A stretch of 50,446 nt of DNA from Oidiodendron maius Zn (Eukaryota > Ascomycota > Leotiomycetes > Myxotrichaceae). The stretch lies in NCBI GenBank assembly GCA_000827325.1, contig KN832916.1:1-50446 (forward strand). The letters are read 5' to 3'. Of the stretch, positions 33,637 through 44,102 are shown piece after piece; the stretch's first letter is position 1; each line of letters begins with the position of its first letter. The notes beneath the pieces are model-generated. The model saw only the letters and a list, made by a program, of their open reading frames with translations, was not told the DNA's origin and made no database searches. The position numbers and the translations under genes were made by a program.

Positions 33637-34692
33637 TCAGCCACGCGTCACTCCCATCTCATTCGCGAGACACCAGTCACGGGCGGCTTGAAGGGTGGAT
33701 TGAGCTTTGGCATTTCCAAACCGAGCTTCAGCTAGGACCTTGATGCTCTCAAAGAATGCTATCCTCTGCTCCTCCGTCACGCCAGACGCGACGAGTGCCC
33801 TGAGGAACGCCCAGACGGATTCATTCGTCCACTTGAATGAGACCGCCAGATCTAGTAAGGCTTTGCAGATGGATGACTTGTTCTCTATGCTAGATTCGCC
33901 TCCAGTCAAGGCTTCGGGATGCTCAACGAGACAGAATAGGAGAAAGGAGAAGCCAGCCGTATCGTCCTGGTGCCTTAGACACCAAGTTTTAACGGTGGAG
34001 AGCAGTTTCGAGCCATCGAAGCCTTCTGCAATTCCACCTCCAGAGTCGGAAGTTTTAGACTGTAAATTCAGAACTACCCATCTGAGATGCAACCAGGCAT
34101 AGTAGTTGCGAGCATGCCGCTCTGCAGCGACCAGAATGACAGTCGTGAGATCTCTTTGCATATCATAGGGCATCCCGACCGACTGGCAAACCTGAAGCAC
34201 CCAGCGCCGGTGGCCCCAGAGAGTAGGAGATTTGGTATGACGGTATAACCGGGCAGTGAGCATGCTATCCACCCACCATAACTCTCTCATCAACTCCGCT
34301 CTGAGCTCCTCAACTGGCCGCAAACGATACAACTCAATTACTCTCTTCCTCGCATTCGCAGCAGTGATGTGTTCTGGGTCCATTAACAGGACAACTGCTG
34401 CCGCATTGCGGACCTCCTGAGGTCTTTCCTGGAGATTTGGCAGGTATTTGAAGAGTATCTGTCGAGCAACGATAAACCCCTGTAGAACGGTGGATTTTGG
34501 AAAGGCAATGCCATTCCCGTCAACGAGAACGTTGGAGCCGGCGGGTAGTGCATGGCTCTTCCCTAGGATCTCAATCTCCAATAATTCCGAGGTCGTGCTG
34601 GAAAAGAGTGCCTTCACGAGATCGTCGTACGCAACTTGTAGATTACCGGATTTGATTGTGGCCGTGGTGTCTTTGTCGAGTGCTCTCGACAT
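33637..34692 (-). CDS. Protein prenyltransferase alpha-subunit repeat protein (PTAR1-like)
   Basis: Single exon, 351 aa. Prenyltransferase alpha (PPTA) repeats are visible as tandem helical units with the W-x-H-R-x-W type core: TKSPTLWGHRRWVLQ and RHARNYYAWLHLRWVV, and weaker ones around ELWWVDSMLTARL and CLRHQDDTAGFSFL. The overall arrangement fits the PTAR1 group (alpha-like subunit proposed for geranylgeranyltransferase type III, acting on SNARE and related proteins) rather than RAM2 or BET4, which have more regular repeats. A role in prenylation with a beta subunit encoded elsewhere is inferred. It shares a promoter region with GET1. Confidence 0.78.
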   Translation of the reverse strand: MSRALDKDTTATIKSGNLQVAYDDLVKALFSSTTSELLEIEILGKSHALPAGSNVLVDGNGIAFPKSTVLQGFIVARQILFKYLPNLQERPQEVRNAAAVVLLMDPEHITAANARKRVIELYRLRPVEELRAELMRELWWVDSMLTARLYRHTKSPTLWGHRRWVLQVCQSVGMPYDMQRDLTTVILVAAERHARNYYAWLHLRWVVLNLQSKTSDSGGGIAEGFDGSKLLSTVKTWCLRHQDDTAGFSFLLFCLVEHPEALTGGESSIENKSSICKALLDLAVSFKWTNESVWAFLRALVASGVTEEQRIAFFESIKVLAEARFGNAKAQSTLQAARDWCLANEMGVTRG

Positions 34693-34960
34693 GATGGATG
34701 ACGCTGATGGCCATTAAATATTGGCAGATGACGGAAATAAATGGGATATAGAAAAAAGAGGCACAAATGAAGCCCTCCAGCCTCGTGCCGCACGGACCAT
34801 CTGGCTCGTTCGTTACGACAGAATGACAGAAAGGCTGGGTTTAAAAAGTTATGTGTCGTAACTCCCACACTCTTTCTCTCAACAACTCCTCCATCATATC
34901 CCCTCTCAACCTCTGTGAGATTCAAGACCCGAACCTACGGGCCTCTATCGACCGCCCAGC
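34693..34960. promoter_or_regulatory. Divergent promoter between PTAR1-like gene and GET1
   Basis: 268 bp separate the two ATG codons. No clear TATA box is seen. Inferred from gene orientation. Confidence 0.5.
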
Positions 34961-35776
34961 ATGCCCTCCATCCTCCTCACAGTCTTCATCCTCCAACTCG
35001 TCATCCACGTCGTGAATACACTCGGTGCATCTACAATCAACAACGTAGTAGGCACACCTCCCACAAGCTCCCTTGCGCAGAACATGTCTATACGCAGGAA
35101 ATTAATACATTATCTACTTTAGTTATGGAACCTCTACATAAACTTCGCATCCCCTAAGTCTGCAGCCGACCAACGAGAGCTGAAGTCGCAGTTCATGCGT
35201 GTGCGGAAAGAGATGAACTCCACGAGCAGCCAGGACGAGTTCGCGAGGTGGGCGAAGCTGCGGCGACAGCACGATAAACTATTAGAGCAGTTAGAGAAGA
35301 GCAGTACGTCTCCGTGCCTCTTTTTCTTCCTGCCCAATCTCTACCCCTCCAATCCCACATCTTTTATTAGTGGGTATGTCTTCTGACAAAGAATCGATAC
35401 AGAAGCATCTTCCGACGCCGGAAAATCCGCCTTCGAAACGACGGCCTCGACTCTCCGCTGGGTGTGCACCAACGGTTTACGCATGTACATCCAGTACTCC
35501 TACATGAAGCAGCCCATGTTCTGGGTGCCGAGAGGGTGGGTGCCTTATTACGCAGAGTGGCTGCTGAGTTTTCCGCGCGCCCCTCTAGGGAGCGTCAGCG
35601 TGAATGTGTGGGTGCTGGCGTGCACTGCTGTGATCACGCTCGCACACGAAACTCTGGTTGCGGTAGCTGCACTGGTTGGGAAATCGGGGTTTACCCAGAA
35701 AAAGGGGGTACCGATTAGGGTTGGTGGGGAGAAGACACAGGCTGCAGGAGGGGCCAAGAGCAAAAAGGTGTCATAA
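34961..35776 (+). CDS. GET1: GET complex subunit 1 (tail-anchored protein insertion)
   Basis: Three exons, 34961-35047, 35123-35303 and 35403-35776, give 213 aa. The pattern is that of GET1/WRB: a first membrane segment (SILLTVFILQLVIHVVNTLG), a cytosolic coiled coil rich in K, R and E (QRELKSQFMRVRKEMNSTSS, RRQHDKLLEQLEK) that contacts the GET3 ATPase, then two further membrane segments around FWVPRGWVPYYAEWLLSFP and VNVWVLACTAVITLAHETLV. The protein is part of the ER receptor that inserts tail-anchored proteins. Intron 1 (75 nt) could start at either GTA of the GTAGTA at 35045; the second was used because INNVLWNLY matches the conserved IN-x-L-L-W. The C-terminus is lysine-rich (AKSKKVS). 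Confidence 0.87.
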
Positions 35777-36673
35777 TAAGGAAGATAATATTATTTAACT
35801 AATTATTTTCTGCATACTTTGTGGTGGGTGTTATTTGGGTTAGTATATCAACAATTGTGAAAATGGGGATGTCTCTCATCAATAAGACGCAAAGGTATTC
35901 ATTGCCGAAAGGCTGGACCCTGCAACACGAGTGAGATGACTCTTGGCAGAGTACTTGGGCTCGATCTGGGCATTCTTTTTGACCTTGAGGGACCATGGGA
36001 GAGGTGATCGCCAAAGCTTCGAAAGTGCCTCTGGTAGAAGGAAGAGTATGGCAGGCTGAGAACTTGAATGTTAGCAACGGAGAAACTGATGTTAAAATTG
36101 AGAGTCGTTATGGAAGCATGAGGCGTAAGAGAACTGATAAAGACGGAGGTAAGACAAATAAGAAGCAACAACAGCGAGTCCCAGATACATTTGGAAGCAG
36201 AACAAGTGAGAAACACTGCAAAGATTGAGTGACAAGTTCAGCAGAAGGGAGTCATAGAATTGCTTGAAGGTTGAAAAGTTACTAGTAGAGAAACATCGCG
36301 AATAGCGATTAAATATAGGAGAGGATTAGAAGCAATGAAGATGAAAGACTGCCTAGCGTCTTAAAATAGAAGAGTGAGACCATCCAAAGAGTCCTTGAAG
36401 GACGCGAGTGGTGTTGTCGACGTAGAAAGATTGTTTTGAGAGCTTCGGAACGAGAAGAAATTCGAGATTTCGATGGCTCAGGAACGACGCTAAGAAGAGT
36501 CGCGCTAGTTGTGTAGGACACCGCCTTCGGCAGAAACATTCACTTAGACGCTGTCCCCAAGACCTTCCAACATCAAACCACATTTCTGGCTGACAGCGAC
36601 TTTCAACGTGCCCATCATGGTGATAACTTGGGGGACGTCAGTATATCTCTATCTATTAGCTAACTCCTAACTA
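35777..36673. other. Intergenic, no gene supported
   Basis: Short frames on both strands (for example 35899-36216 minus and 35995-36228 plus) have no recognisable features. A small gene cannot be excluded. Confidence 0.4.
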
Positions 36674-37732
36674 ATGGCCAATAGAATCAAGTCCCTCCTC
36701 ATTTTCTTTGGCCCTATCCTTCTCCCCAAGGCCATATCTTACTACCGCTCTCTTCGCGCCGGGCCAGCAATACACGGCCTGACGATTCAGCCCATACCGC
36801 CAGCAGTCTACCGAGCCCTCCTCATTCTCTCCATAACCAGCATCTCCTTCCTCATTAAATCTCTCCTCTTTCCGGCCCCAGAAAACATATTCACCCTCAC
36901 ACAATCCCGCCTCCAAATCCCCATCGATGTTCTCTTCACCCGTCTCTCCACACTCCGCCCTCACGGCCTCAACCCCGCCGATGAAATCCTCCGCACCAAA
37001 ATTGAGTCCCGCGATTCCAGGCTGCTTTACTTCCAATATGGCCCGGACGTGCTAACGTCCTGCCAATTCTGCAACCCCGAAGACTCGAATAGCTACTTCT
37101 ACTACGCCCTACCCGCCTTACTCGCTCCCCACCTCTTTAACCTCTGCGTTCTCGCTTTCGTGACTTCCGGGCTGTGTGCAGGAAAAGATGGCGCTGTGTG
37201 GCGGACCGTAGCAACTATGGGCGCCATCAGCGTCGGCCTCGCTGACGTCTATATCGTCTCGACATACCCCTATCAAGCGAACGGAGTAGCTACGCGATTG
37301 CAAGACATCGACATGTTCTTCTGGAAGATGCGCATGTACCGCGGCCTTGTCCTCGCAACCCTAAACGGGATTATAGGGTATCTACTCTATCTCTCCTCCA
37401 CGAATCGCGCATTTGTGCAGGTACCGTCGACAGCCGAGCGGGTCGAGGCTGCCACCCGACTTCTGGACGTCGCGAGAAGCAAGATTGGGGCGCTGAGCGC
37501 ACTGAGGAATACTATTACGCGTGATGAGGCTCTTACTGCGACGAGCCGTGCATACTGGGTCGATTACGGGAGACTGATGAGCGAGGCAATGGAGGATAGG
37601 GAGGTTATTGAGGGCGTGAATAATGCATTGGAAAACCGCATCAACGTAGCGAAGATCTCATCTGATGCGGATACGTATATCGAGGCAGTACTGAACCCAT
37701 TAACGACTTTGCCCGGAAATGGGAATTTATAG
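36674..37732 (+). CDS. Conserved fungal multi-pass membrane protein of unknown function
   Basis: Single exon, 352 aa. Membrane segments are predicted near residues 8-22, 45-65 (ALLILSITSISFLIKSLLFP), about 155-172 (LLAPHLFNLCVLAFVTSGL), 180-200 and 230-245. Conserved-looking blocks are ENIFTLTQSRLQIPIDVLF, RLLYFQYGPDVLTSCQFC, YYALPALLAPHLF and the STNRAFVQVPSTAERVEAAT stretch, followed by a helical C-terminal domain with YWVDYGRLMSEAMEDREV. The CxxC-like pair in SCQFCN is notable. I know this type as a widespread but uncharacterised ascomycete family; no enzyme motif is seen. The start is the first ATG; an additional short upstream exon cannot be excluded. Confidence 0.7.
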   Translation: MANRIKSLLIFFGPILLPKAISYYRSLRAGPAIHGLTIQPIPPAVYRALLILSITSISFLIKSLLFPAPENIFTLTQSRLQIPIDVLFTRLSTLRPHGLNPADEILRTKIESRDSRLLYFQYGPDVLTSCQFCNPEDSNSYFYYALPALLAPHLFNLCVLAFVTSGLCAGKDGAVWRTVATMGAISVGLADVYIVSTYPYQANGVATRLQDIDMFFWKMRMYRGLVLATLNGIIGYLLYLSSTNRAFVQVPSTAERVEAATRLLDVARSKIGALSALRNTITRDEALTATSRAYWVDYGRLMSEAMEDREVIEGVNNALENRINVAKISSDADTYIEAVLNPLTTLPGNGNL

Positions 37733-39214
37733 ACTTATGTTGGGTGAGTGTATTAGACGGAGAGCTGTGTTACGGCATGTAAGATATCCGGATTAGAGTC
37801 AGGACAGAGGTACTAGAATTCTCGATATGGATCGTTGATTTCTTTGCTGGCAATGGGCCATTAGTCTTGTTGATATGTGGTCGTCCTTAAGAGGAACCGC
37901 TGAGGAGCTTGCAGGATAAAAGTATCTCATTGTATAAGACTATCTGAATACCTGTATAGACAGATTATACTGCATCATGAAATCGTTCATAAATCCGTCG
38001 CATACGCTAGACAGATCAGGCTGTAACCACTTAGTAAGTCATGATTTACTTCCATAGTGAGGCATATCAATGAGTATGCGCAAATCTGGGCCGTCTGCTA
38101 AAGACGTTTCGTTTACACTGGAATGGAAATAAGCTCAATGCCATGACCTCGAAAGACATCATGCGCTGGTATTGCGCAGACGTGGATAGCATGTCTTGCT
38201 TGAACTGTGCGCGGAGTCCAACGATCGGATGAACGCCGTCCAGATGGGAATTCGGCTGAGAATGACGCTCCCGGATCGGCTCGTGGACAATTGTAACCTA
38301 GAGTAGCAGGGCTTGGGGTATGGCTCTCCTACTTATACATCCATAAGGGGAAACTATTCCGTAGATTTCTCGCATGAGAAGCTGCTCCAGAAAACTTGAA
38401 CAAGATTGGCCGAGATCTCAGCCCCATATAGATTACAAGCTAGGAAGAATCGTCTGATGGCATGCTGGGGTAAGGGGTGTAAGTGCAGTAGTACAGTAAA
38501 TTGCGTGGAGGGTGGGACAGGCGGGACGACATTTATCCGATCAGACATTTTGACAGGTACTACGTATACGAGTCGGCAAGACGGATCTTGCCGACTTTGA
38601 ACAGGGACCACGATAAGTAATGATGGGGTCGTACTGCACTACGGAGAATAGTACTACGTATTGTTGGCGTCAAATGGCCTTAACGTGGTGGCTGGACTCC
38701 GCCTCCATCAAAATGCGCCCGCAATTTGCACATTCTCGCGTGAGATCCCCCGCTGGGGAAATTTGTGGGGATATGCATTCCGCCCACGCGCGGGATCAAA
38801 GTTGTTCCGGCCACCTGCCTCGGTTTCTACTGGCCGACCGCGGCCACCATGTAAAAGAAAATGGCCAGGGACGTAAATGTATACGAATGGGGCTGATAGA
38901 GGCGGGCGGTCATGCTGGCTCTACTTAAGAGCGCGGCGTCCGTTGCTCCTCTGCTTCTCCCTTACATAGGACTATGAAGGGACGTTTGCAATTCGCTCGC
39001 TTTTGACGGGTTATTTCTTTGGCTTGACGCAGACGACTTGTTCTTTTTTGCGGCTGGATGCAGAGCTCGTACGCAGCGTGAGTGACAACAAATCGCTCGA
39101 CGCCATGTGTGGTGGCTGACAGCTGTGCTGTTTACCTGACTGACTTTTCTAGCACCCTTTCTCGACTTTAATCTGCTCATCTTCTGGAGTTCAGTGGGGA
39201 AAAAAACCGTGACA
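37733..39214. other. Intergenic, promoter of the lipase gene; no gene seen
   Basis: 1.5 kb with no coding-like frame. It holds a perfect inverted repeat at 38571-38596. Confidence 0.5.
38571..38596. repeat. Perfect inverted repeat, 10-bp arms with 6-nt spacer
   Basis: AGTCGGCAAG, spacer ACGGAT, CTTGCCGACT. It lies about 620 bp upstream of the lipase ATG and could be a binding site of a dimeric regulator or a hairpin in RNA; neither is shown. Confidence 0.8.
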
Positions 39215-40387
39215 ATGATGTGGGGTACTCTGTTGACATCCTTCCTCCTCCTCTCAGTCGGGTCTGCAAATGATGCATGCCGAATTGTTCCTCAAGGCCC
39301 CGAAGGAGACGCCTTCTACCAACCTCCCGCAAGCCTCCCACAGGAAGACCATGGGGCATTGATCTGGTACCGTCCCTTCACGGGCACCGCAGCTGTATCT
39401 GGCGGCCAAAACACTCTGCTGCTATACACCCAAGAAGGTATCAACGGGAACCAGGTCGCGACATCCGGCTACATGGTCGTGCCTGACGGTGACGCACCGG
39501 AGGGAGGATGGCCTGTCATCACCTGGGCGCATGGGACGACGGGAATTGCAGATCAATGTGCTCCAACGCGAGACACCGACCCAAGCGACAGTACAACCGA
39601 TGAGCCTCTCTTCGAGGATTGGCTTAGCAAGGGATATGCAATTGTTCTCACTGACTATGAGGGTCTCGGCACGCCTGGCATTCACCCTTATCTCATCGGG
39701 AACTCGGAAGGCCGCGCAGTCCTAGACATTATCCGTGCTGCGCGGACATACGAGCCAAAGCTCAGCAACCACGTTGTCATCTCCGGCCATTCTCAAGGAG
39801 GTCAGGCTGCCCTCTTTGCTGCAGCCCTCGCTCCCAGCTACACCCCAGAGCTCGAGATCGCTGGCACGATTGCCTTTGCCCCGGTGTCCAACCTCGAGAT
39901 CGAGATCCCCATTCTCAAGAACCTGGCCATCGACTCCCTCTCCGGAACCGTCGCCCTGATTCTCCGGGGTCTCTCCGTCGCCAATTCCTCGCTCGACACA
40001 TCTACTCTCATCACCCCCGCTGCGGCAGCGCTCTACCCACAGACCCTAACCGTCTGCGAGAAGGGGTTAGACGCCAACAGCTCCTTCGGCGGCCTGGCGG
40101 GCGACCAACTCCTGCAGCCCAACGCAGATCTCTCTGGCATCATCATCGGTCTCACGGACAACGACGCCAGCTACCTCAAGATCCAGAAGCCAATTTTAGT
40201 TCTACAAGGCGAGGCTGACACCACTGTGTACCCCTTCACGACAACCGATCTGGTGAACTCTCTGAAGGGCAACGGCGCCGACATCACTGAAAAGACATAC
40301 GCCAACACTACGCATACGGGAGTCATTGCCGCAGGGGGTAGCGACGCTACGAATTTCCTGACACAGATATTACCGGCGACGCAGTAA
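39215..40387 (+). CDS. Secretory lipase, alpha/beta hydrolase (LIP family)
   Basis: Single exon, 390 aa. A signal peptide is clear (MMWGTLLTSFLLLSVGSA, cleavage about residue 18-20). The nucleophile elbow SGHSQGGQAALFA puts the catalytic serine at S193; the likely partners are D335 in LQGEADTTVYPF and H367 in YANTTHTGV, in the order and spacing of the fungal secretory lipases related to Candida antarctica lipase A. The oxyanion region WAHGTTG and the block LSKGYAIVLTDYEGLGTPG support this. It should be secreted and hydrolyse acylglycerols or esters. Several N-glycosylation sequons are present (NSSL, NSSF, NTTH). The ATG at 39215 was used; the frame extends a little upstream without another ATG. 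Confidence 0.88.
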   Translation: MMWGTLLTSFLLLSVGSANDACRIVPQGPEGDAFYQPPASLPQEDHGALIWYRPFTGTAAVSGGQNTLLLYTQEGINGNQVATSGYMVVPDGDAPEGGWPVITWAHGTTGIADQCAPTRDTDPSDSTTDEPLFEDWLSKGYAIVLTDYEGLGTPGIHPYLIGNSEGRAVLDIIRAARTYEPKLSNHVVISGHSQGGQAALFAAALAPSYTPELEIAGTIAFAPVSNLEIEIPILKNLAIDSLSGTVALILRGLSVANSSLDTSTLITPAAAALYPQTLTVCEKGLDANSSFGGLAGDQLLQPNADLSGIIIGLTDNDASYLKIQKPILVLQGEADTTVYPFTTTDLVNSLKGNGADITEKTYANTTHTGVIAAGGSDATNFLTQILPATQ

Positions 40388-41032
40388 TGTAATATTGATT
40401 TAATGATAAGGATATAGACGTCGTGGGGTTATGGAATATCCGAGCACCTTAGTTAGTGTTAATGCTATATGAATAATTTATGATTTGCGGTATGCTCCTA
40501 ATGACTCCAACCACCGTGTCGCCGTCCCTTGGCAGAGAACTCAGTGGCGTTTACCGTGGGGACAACCCAGGAGACTCCTTTATGTAAATATCCAGCGTAG
40601 CATATTGCATGCGGTATGAAAGTATATATTACGTCTATTCCTGTGTTATTGATTGAGTATGCCGAGTGCGTTAACTTGACTGGGCAAATGGTGACGCGGC
40701 CAGAGAGCAGGGTGTGGGTGTTGGTGGTTTCGAGATACATAGAACCTCGGGTGTTGCATGTGCGCGCGGCTGTATTGGCGCCTGTGTTTTTAATAGAGTG
40801 AGCGATTTGAGATTCAGTTGATAGAGCGTGGGTTTGATTTATGTACGTTGCAATTAACTCTTATTGAACAGTACGCTCACCAGATGAGAGGGTCAGTCAA
40901 GAGGCAGGATAAGTTTAGAAAGTAGAATCTGAATTCTGGATGACATGTCTAGACTGAGAGTCCTATGCAAGCTGATACAACAAGACGTAGACTATGCATG
41001 CGTGTATCAGGTGCTTCAGTACAATAAAACAT
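40388..41032. other. Convergent 3' flanks, no gene seen
   Basis: AT-rich DNA between the convergent lipase and permease genes; only short overlapping frames without content. Confidence 0.5.
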
Positions 41033-42904
41033 TTAAAAAGCCCAGCCGATCGTGAGCCTATATATCCTCTCTGCCTTAGTCTCCGGCATGCCTTTCCTCG
41101 CCTGCTCCTGTGCCAAGTATTCTTCCTCCTCCGCGTCAATCCTCGCCTTTCCGCCAAATAAATCCGCTGTCTCGGGCTTCACGGAGTGAGCTTTCATAAT
41201 GAACTTATACCCAAAGAACATGATGAAATACAGCGGGATACCCAGGTAGGTAGTAACGAAGGTGCTCGTATCGAACTTCGGCGTCTTGCCTGCCGCAGTT
41301 GTTGACTTATAACAGAACAATGCAAAGCCCTTGAAGAAGGCAATAATAATACTAAAGCATAACGCACCGACGGAGCCCCAGATACCGAGAGGAGCGACGT
41401 ACGCTAGCGCAGAGTCGGGAATATTCTGAGCACGCCGGGCGCGCACAAAACAGATGTGCGAGATAAGGATAGAGATCCAGGTCAAGAGACCGAATATAGT
41501 AACAAGATTGACGAAGTACCCGAATACAGTGTAGGAGCTAGTCTTCACGCCAAGGAAGGCTAGGAGACAGAAGCATACAGAGAGGCCCAGGGCATAGATA
41601 GGAACACCACGGGAATCAGTACGCTTGAAGATTCTCGGGGCCTTGCCTTCATGGGCCAAACCGTACAGGGTTCGAGAGGCAATGTAGAGATCCGAGTTCG
41701 CAGCTGAGAACACGAAGACGAGGACGCAACCATTGAAGATACCTGGGAGGACTTTGATACCACTGATCGAAATAGCGACGACGAATGGTGAGGCTGCAGC
41801 GCTGTTGGAGTGTTTATTGGCCGCAAGGAGCAGGCTGGAATTGTATGGCACCAGCATTCCTAACAGGAAGACCAAAACAACATAAAATATCAGAATTCGG
41901 AAGAAAGTGAGTTTGATGGCTCGAGGGATAACTTTTCGAGGATTCGCCGCTTCACCAACGGTGACACCAACTAGCTCGGTTCCCAAGTAAGCAAACACAG
42001 CTGTCGTAAAGGTCGAATAGACGGCTAAGAATCTGCCTTCCGCTCCGGTTGCTATGTACTCGTGAAACGCGCCTGGGTTATTCCAGAACTGGAATCCAGT
42101 GGCATGATGGTCAGGCCCGCCTCCACAAGCTAGGACTAAACTCAATATGATAAGGCCGAGGATGACCAAAACTTTGATGCTAGAAAGCCAAAATTCAAGC
42201 TCGCCAAAGAACCTCACGCCGAAGTAGTTGATTAAGACGATGCATACTAAAAAGACTGCAATAAAGACTCCGGGATTGACCTTTTCTCGAGGGAGCCAGT
42301 ACTGGATCACGAGCGAGGCAGCAGTTAGATTGTTGGGCGTAACGATAATATACTGGCCACAAATTAGATTCGTATACCCCTGATCGAGAATATCTACGAA
42401 CCTTGAACCAATAATTCCAGCCCAGGGCAAACCCCAATGCTGGGTGAGCAAATCGAGTCGCATATCCTGTAAATCCAGAAGGGAGGGGGAGCCATGCGGC
42501 CATCTAAGAGCTGGTTATTACCCACAATTCCTAGGAGGTCAGATGTCCCTACCTCTCCCAAAGCAGCCATCACCAAGAAGCATAGGAATCCAACAACTGT
42601 GTAGCCAATAAATAGGGGTGCTGGTCCTGCATTAGCAAGGGCCGATCCTCTACGGTACATGATCAATGTCAGCTATCCACGCCCTTCACAAGACAAGTCA
42701 TACATGGGAAACGTACGTTCCGATAATGAGGCCTGTCCCAATAGCGCCACCAATAGCTATCATGGTAATCTGCCGAGATTTGAGACCACGATGCAAATGG
42801 TGATGCGAATCCTCCTCGAAGTTCTCGGCACTGGCAATATTCACATCGCGCTGCTCGCTTTTCTCCTTCGAGGTATCAAAGGAACCCTGTGGACTGCCGG
42901 CCAT
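41033..42904 (-). CDS. Amino-acid permease, AAT/YAT family (plasma membrane)
   Basis: Four exons, 42904-42717, 42649-42553, 42503-42402 and 42352-41033, give 568 aa; the introns are 67, 49 and 49 nt. Splicing restores the family signature IAIGGAIGTGLIIGTGSALA in the first membrane segment and ALGEMAAWLPLPSGFTGYA, both typical of fungal amino-acid permeases. Later blocks FTTAVFAYLGTELVGVTVGE and AANSDLYIASRTLYGLAHEG are also characteristic. About 12 membrane segments are expected. The N-terminus is hydrophilic and cytosolic, and the C-terminus is acidic then basic (EEEEYLAQEQARKGMPETKA). The substrate cannot be read from the sequence. A double GATA motif lies in the upstream region shared with the next gene, which would fit nitrogen control. 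Confidence 0.9.
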
Positions 42905-44102
42905 ATTGCTTCTGTGGTGTGATATCGGCGCTTTGGCCAGCAGTGGTTGGAGGGCCCGGATGGAGCTCGAGAATTGGTATTAATAGTATTAATACCTACC
43001 AAGCACCGGAGAAGAAACGAGAAGAGACAGAGAGAGGGAGAAAAGCTGCGCGAAATAACGGTCAGATACATCGGTGATATATCTAGCAGCGCCTCGTAAT
43101 CTGCCCCAGATGAGTAGGGCAGAGAGCTACCGTTATCAACCCCGAACGGCGACATGCTTTACCTGCCTATTCCAGCTTGACCACTCCCTTTCGCAGAGCA
43201 TGGCAGGGAGAGAAGACATGCTGAGGGCTTGGCAGCTGGGCGCCCCGCAGCGTTGAGTGATCCAAAGGGCGCATGGAATCACGACACCACCCTGGCCGAG
43301 AGCTTCCAAGACGCTAGAAATAGGGATTCCTGTCACTGCACAAGCTCTTAGGTAAGAAGCCCGACAGAAAACGGACCCTTGGTCCACTGGAAGAGGCTGC
43401 CTCACGCGTCACGGCCAGGCTCTCGTTGCCCTGCATTGGTAGCAGATTGCCCAAGATCCAATCTTCTTCGTCTTTGGTGATCTGTAAGTGTGCGGCTCCC
43501 TGAAAATTGCGTGGGCCGCCTAAAGCCGAACAGGGAATGTTGTGTGGGTTTGGCGACCGCGGCCCCGGAGAAGGCTCCAGGTACCGAGGCCATGGTCAGA
43601 CTGGAAAGAAGGATTTGAAGGGGGACGAACAACATAAGAGTATTGCCATAATTGCTCGGCTTTGCAAGACAAAGTAAACATGGGCCATAGATAACGGCAC
43701 GTATCCAACTAGATACGTCCGTCCCACTCTCGGCATTGCATTTTGACGGCGTGCTGGGCAGAAAACAGGGTACTACGCGAATGCTGACAGGCCAAGAAAT
43801 CAAAGCACAGTGCTGTATTTGAGAAAGCAGATAAGATAAAGGACAACAGAAAATATACCATTACTGCTGGTACGCTTGACCAACCGTAACAGTCCAATTG
43901 TACGACATGTAGTAGAAGCAGGATGCGGAAGAGCAGCCGACGCCCTCCGACCATTCGTTCTAGCGAATAGGGGCAATTCCTTCCCACTTCCCTTCCCCGC
44001 GTATGTCATTCTCACGCTCACAATCCATGTTAAACCTTCCCAAAATTACGCTTCCAATATCCCTCTCTATAAGTTCCTATTTGTCTCCTTGTCATCGTCT
44101 CT
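42905..44102. promoter_or_regulatory. Divergent promoter region of permease and YCII genes
   Basis: 1.2 kb between the two start codons, with no coding-like frame. It contains a double GATA site. Confidence 0.45.
43829..43838. promoter_or_regulatory. Double GATA motif (AGATAAGATA)
   Basis: Two overlapping GATA cores, about 265 bp from the YCII gene and about 930 bp from the permease gene. Fungal AreA/NIT2-type GATA factors bind paired sites of this kind near nitrogen-uptake genes; function here is inferred. Confidence 0.3.

Noticed and set aside
35899-36216. 105-codon minus-strand frame with a hydrophobic N-terminus, possible small secreted protein
   Set aside because: Poor cysteine spacing, no convincing signal cleavage site, overlapping frames on both strands.
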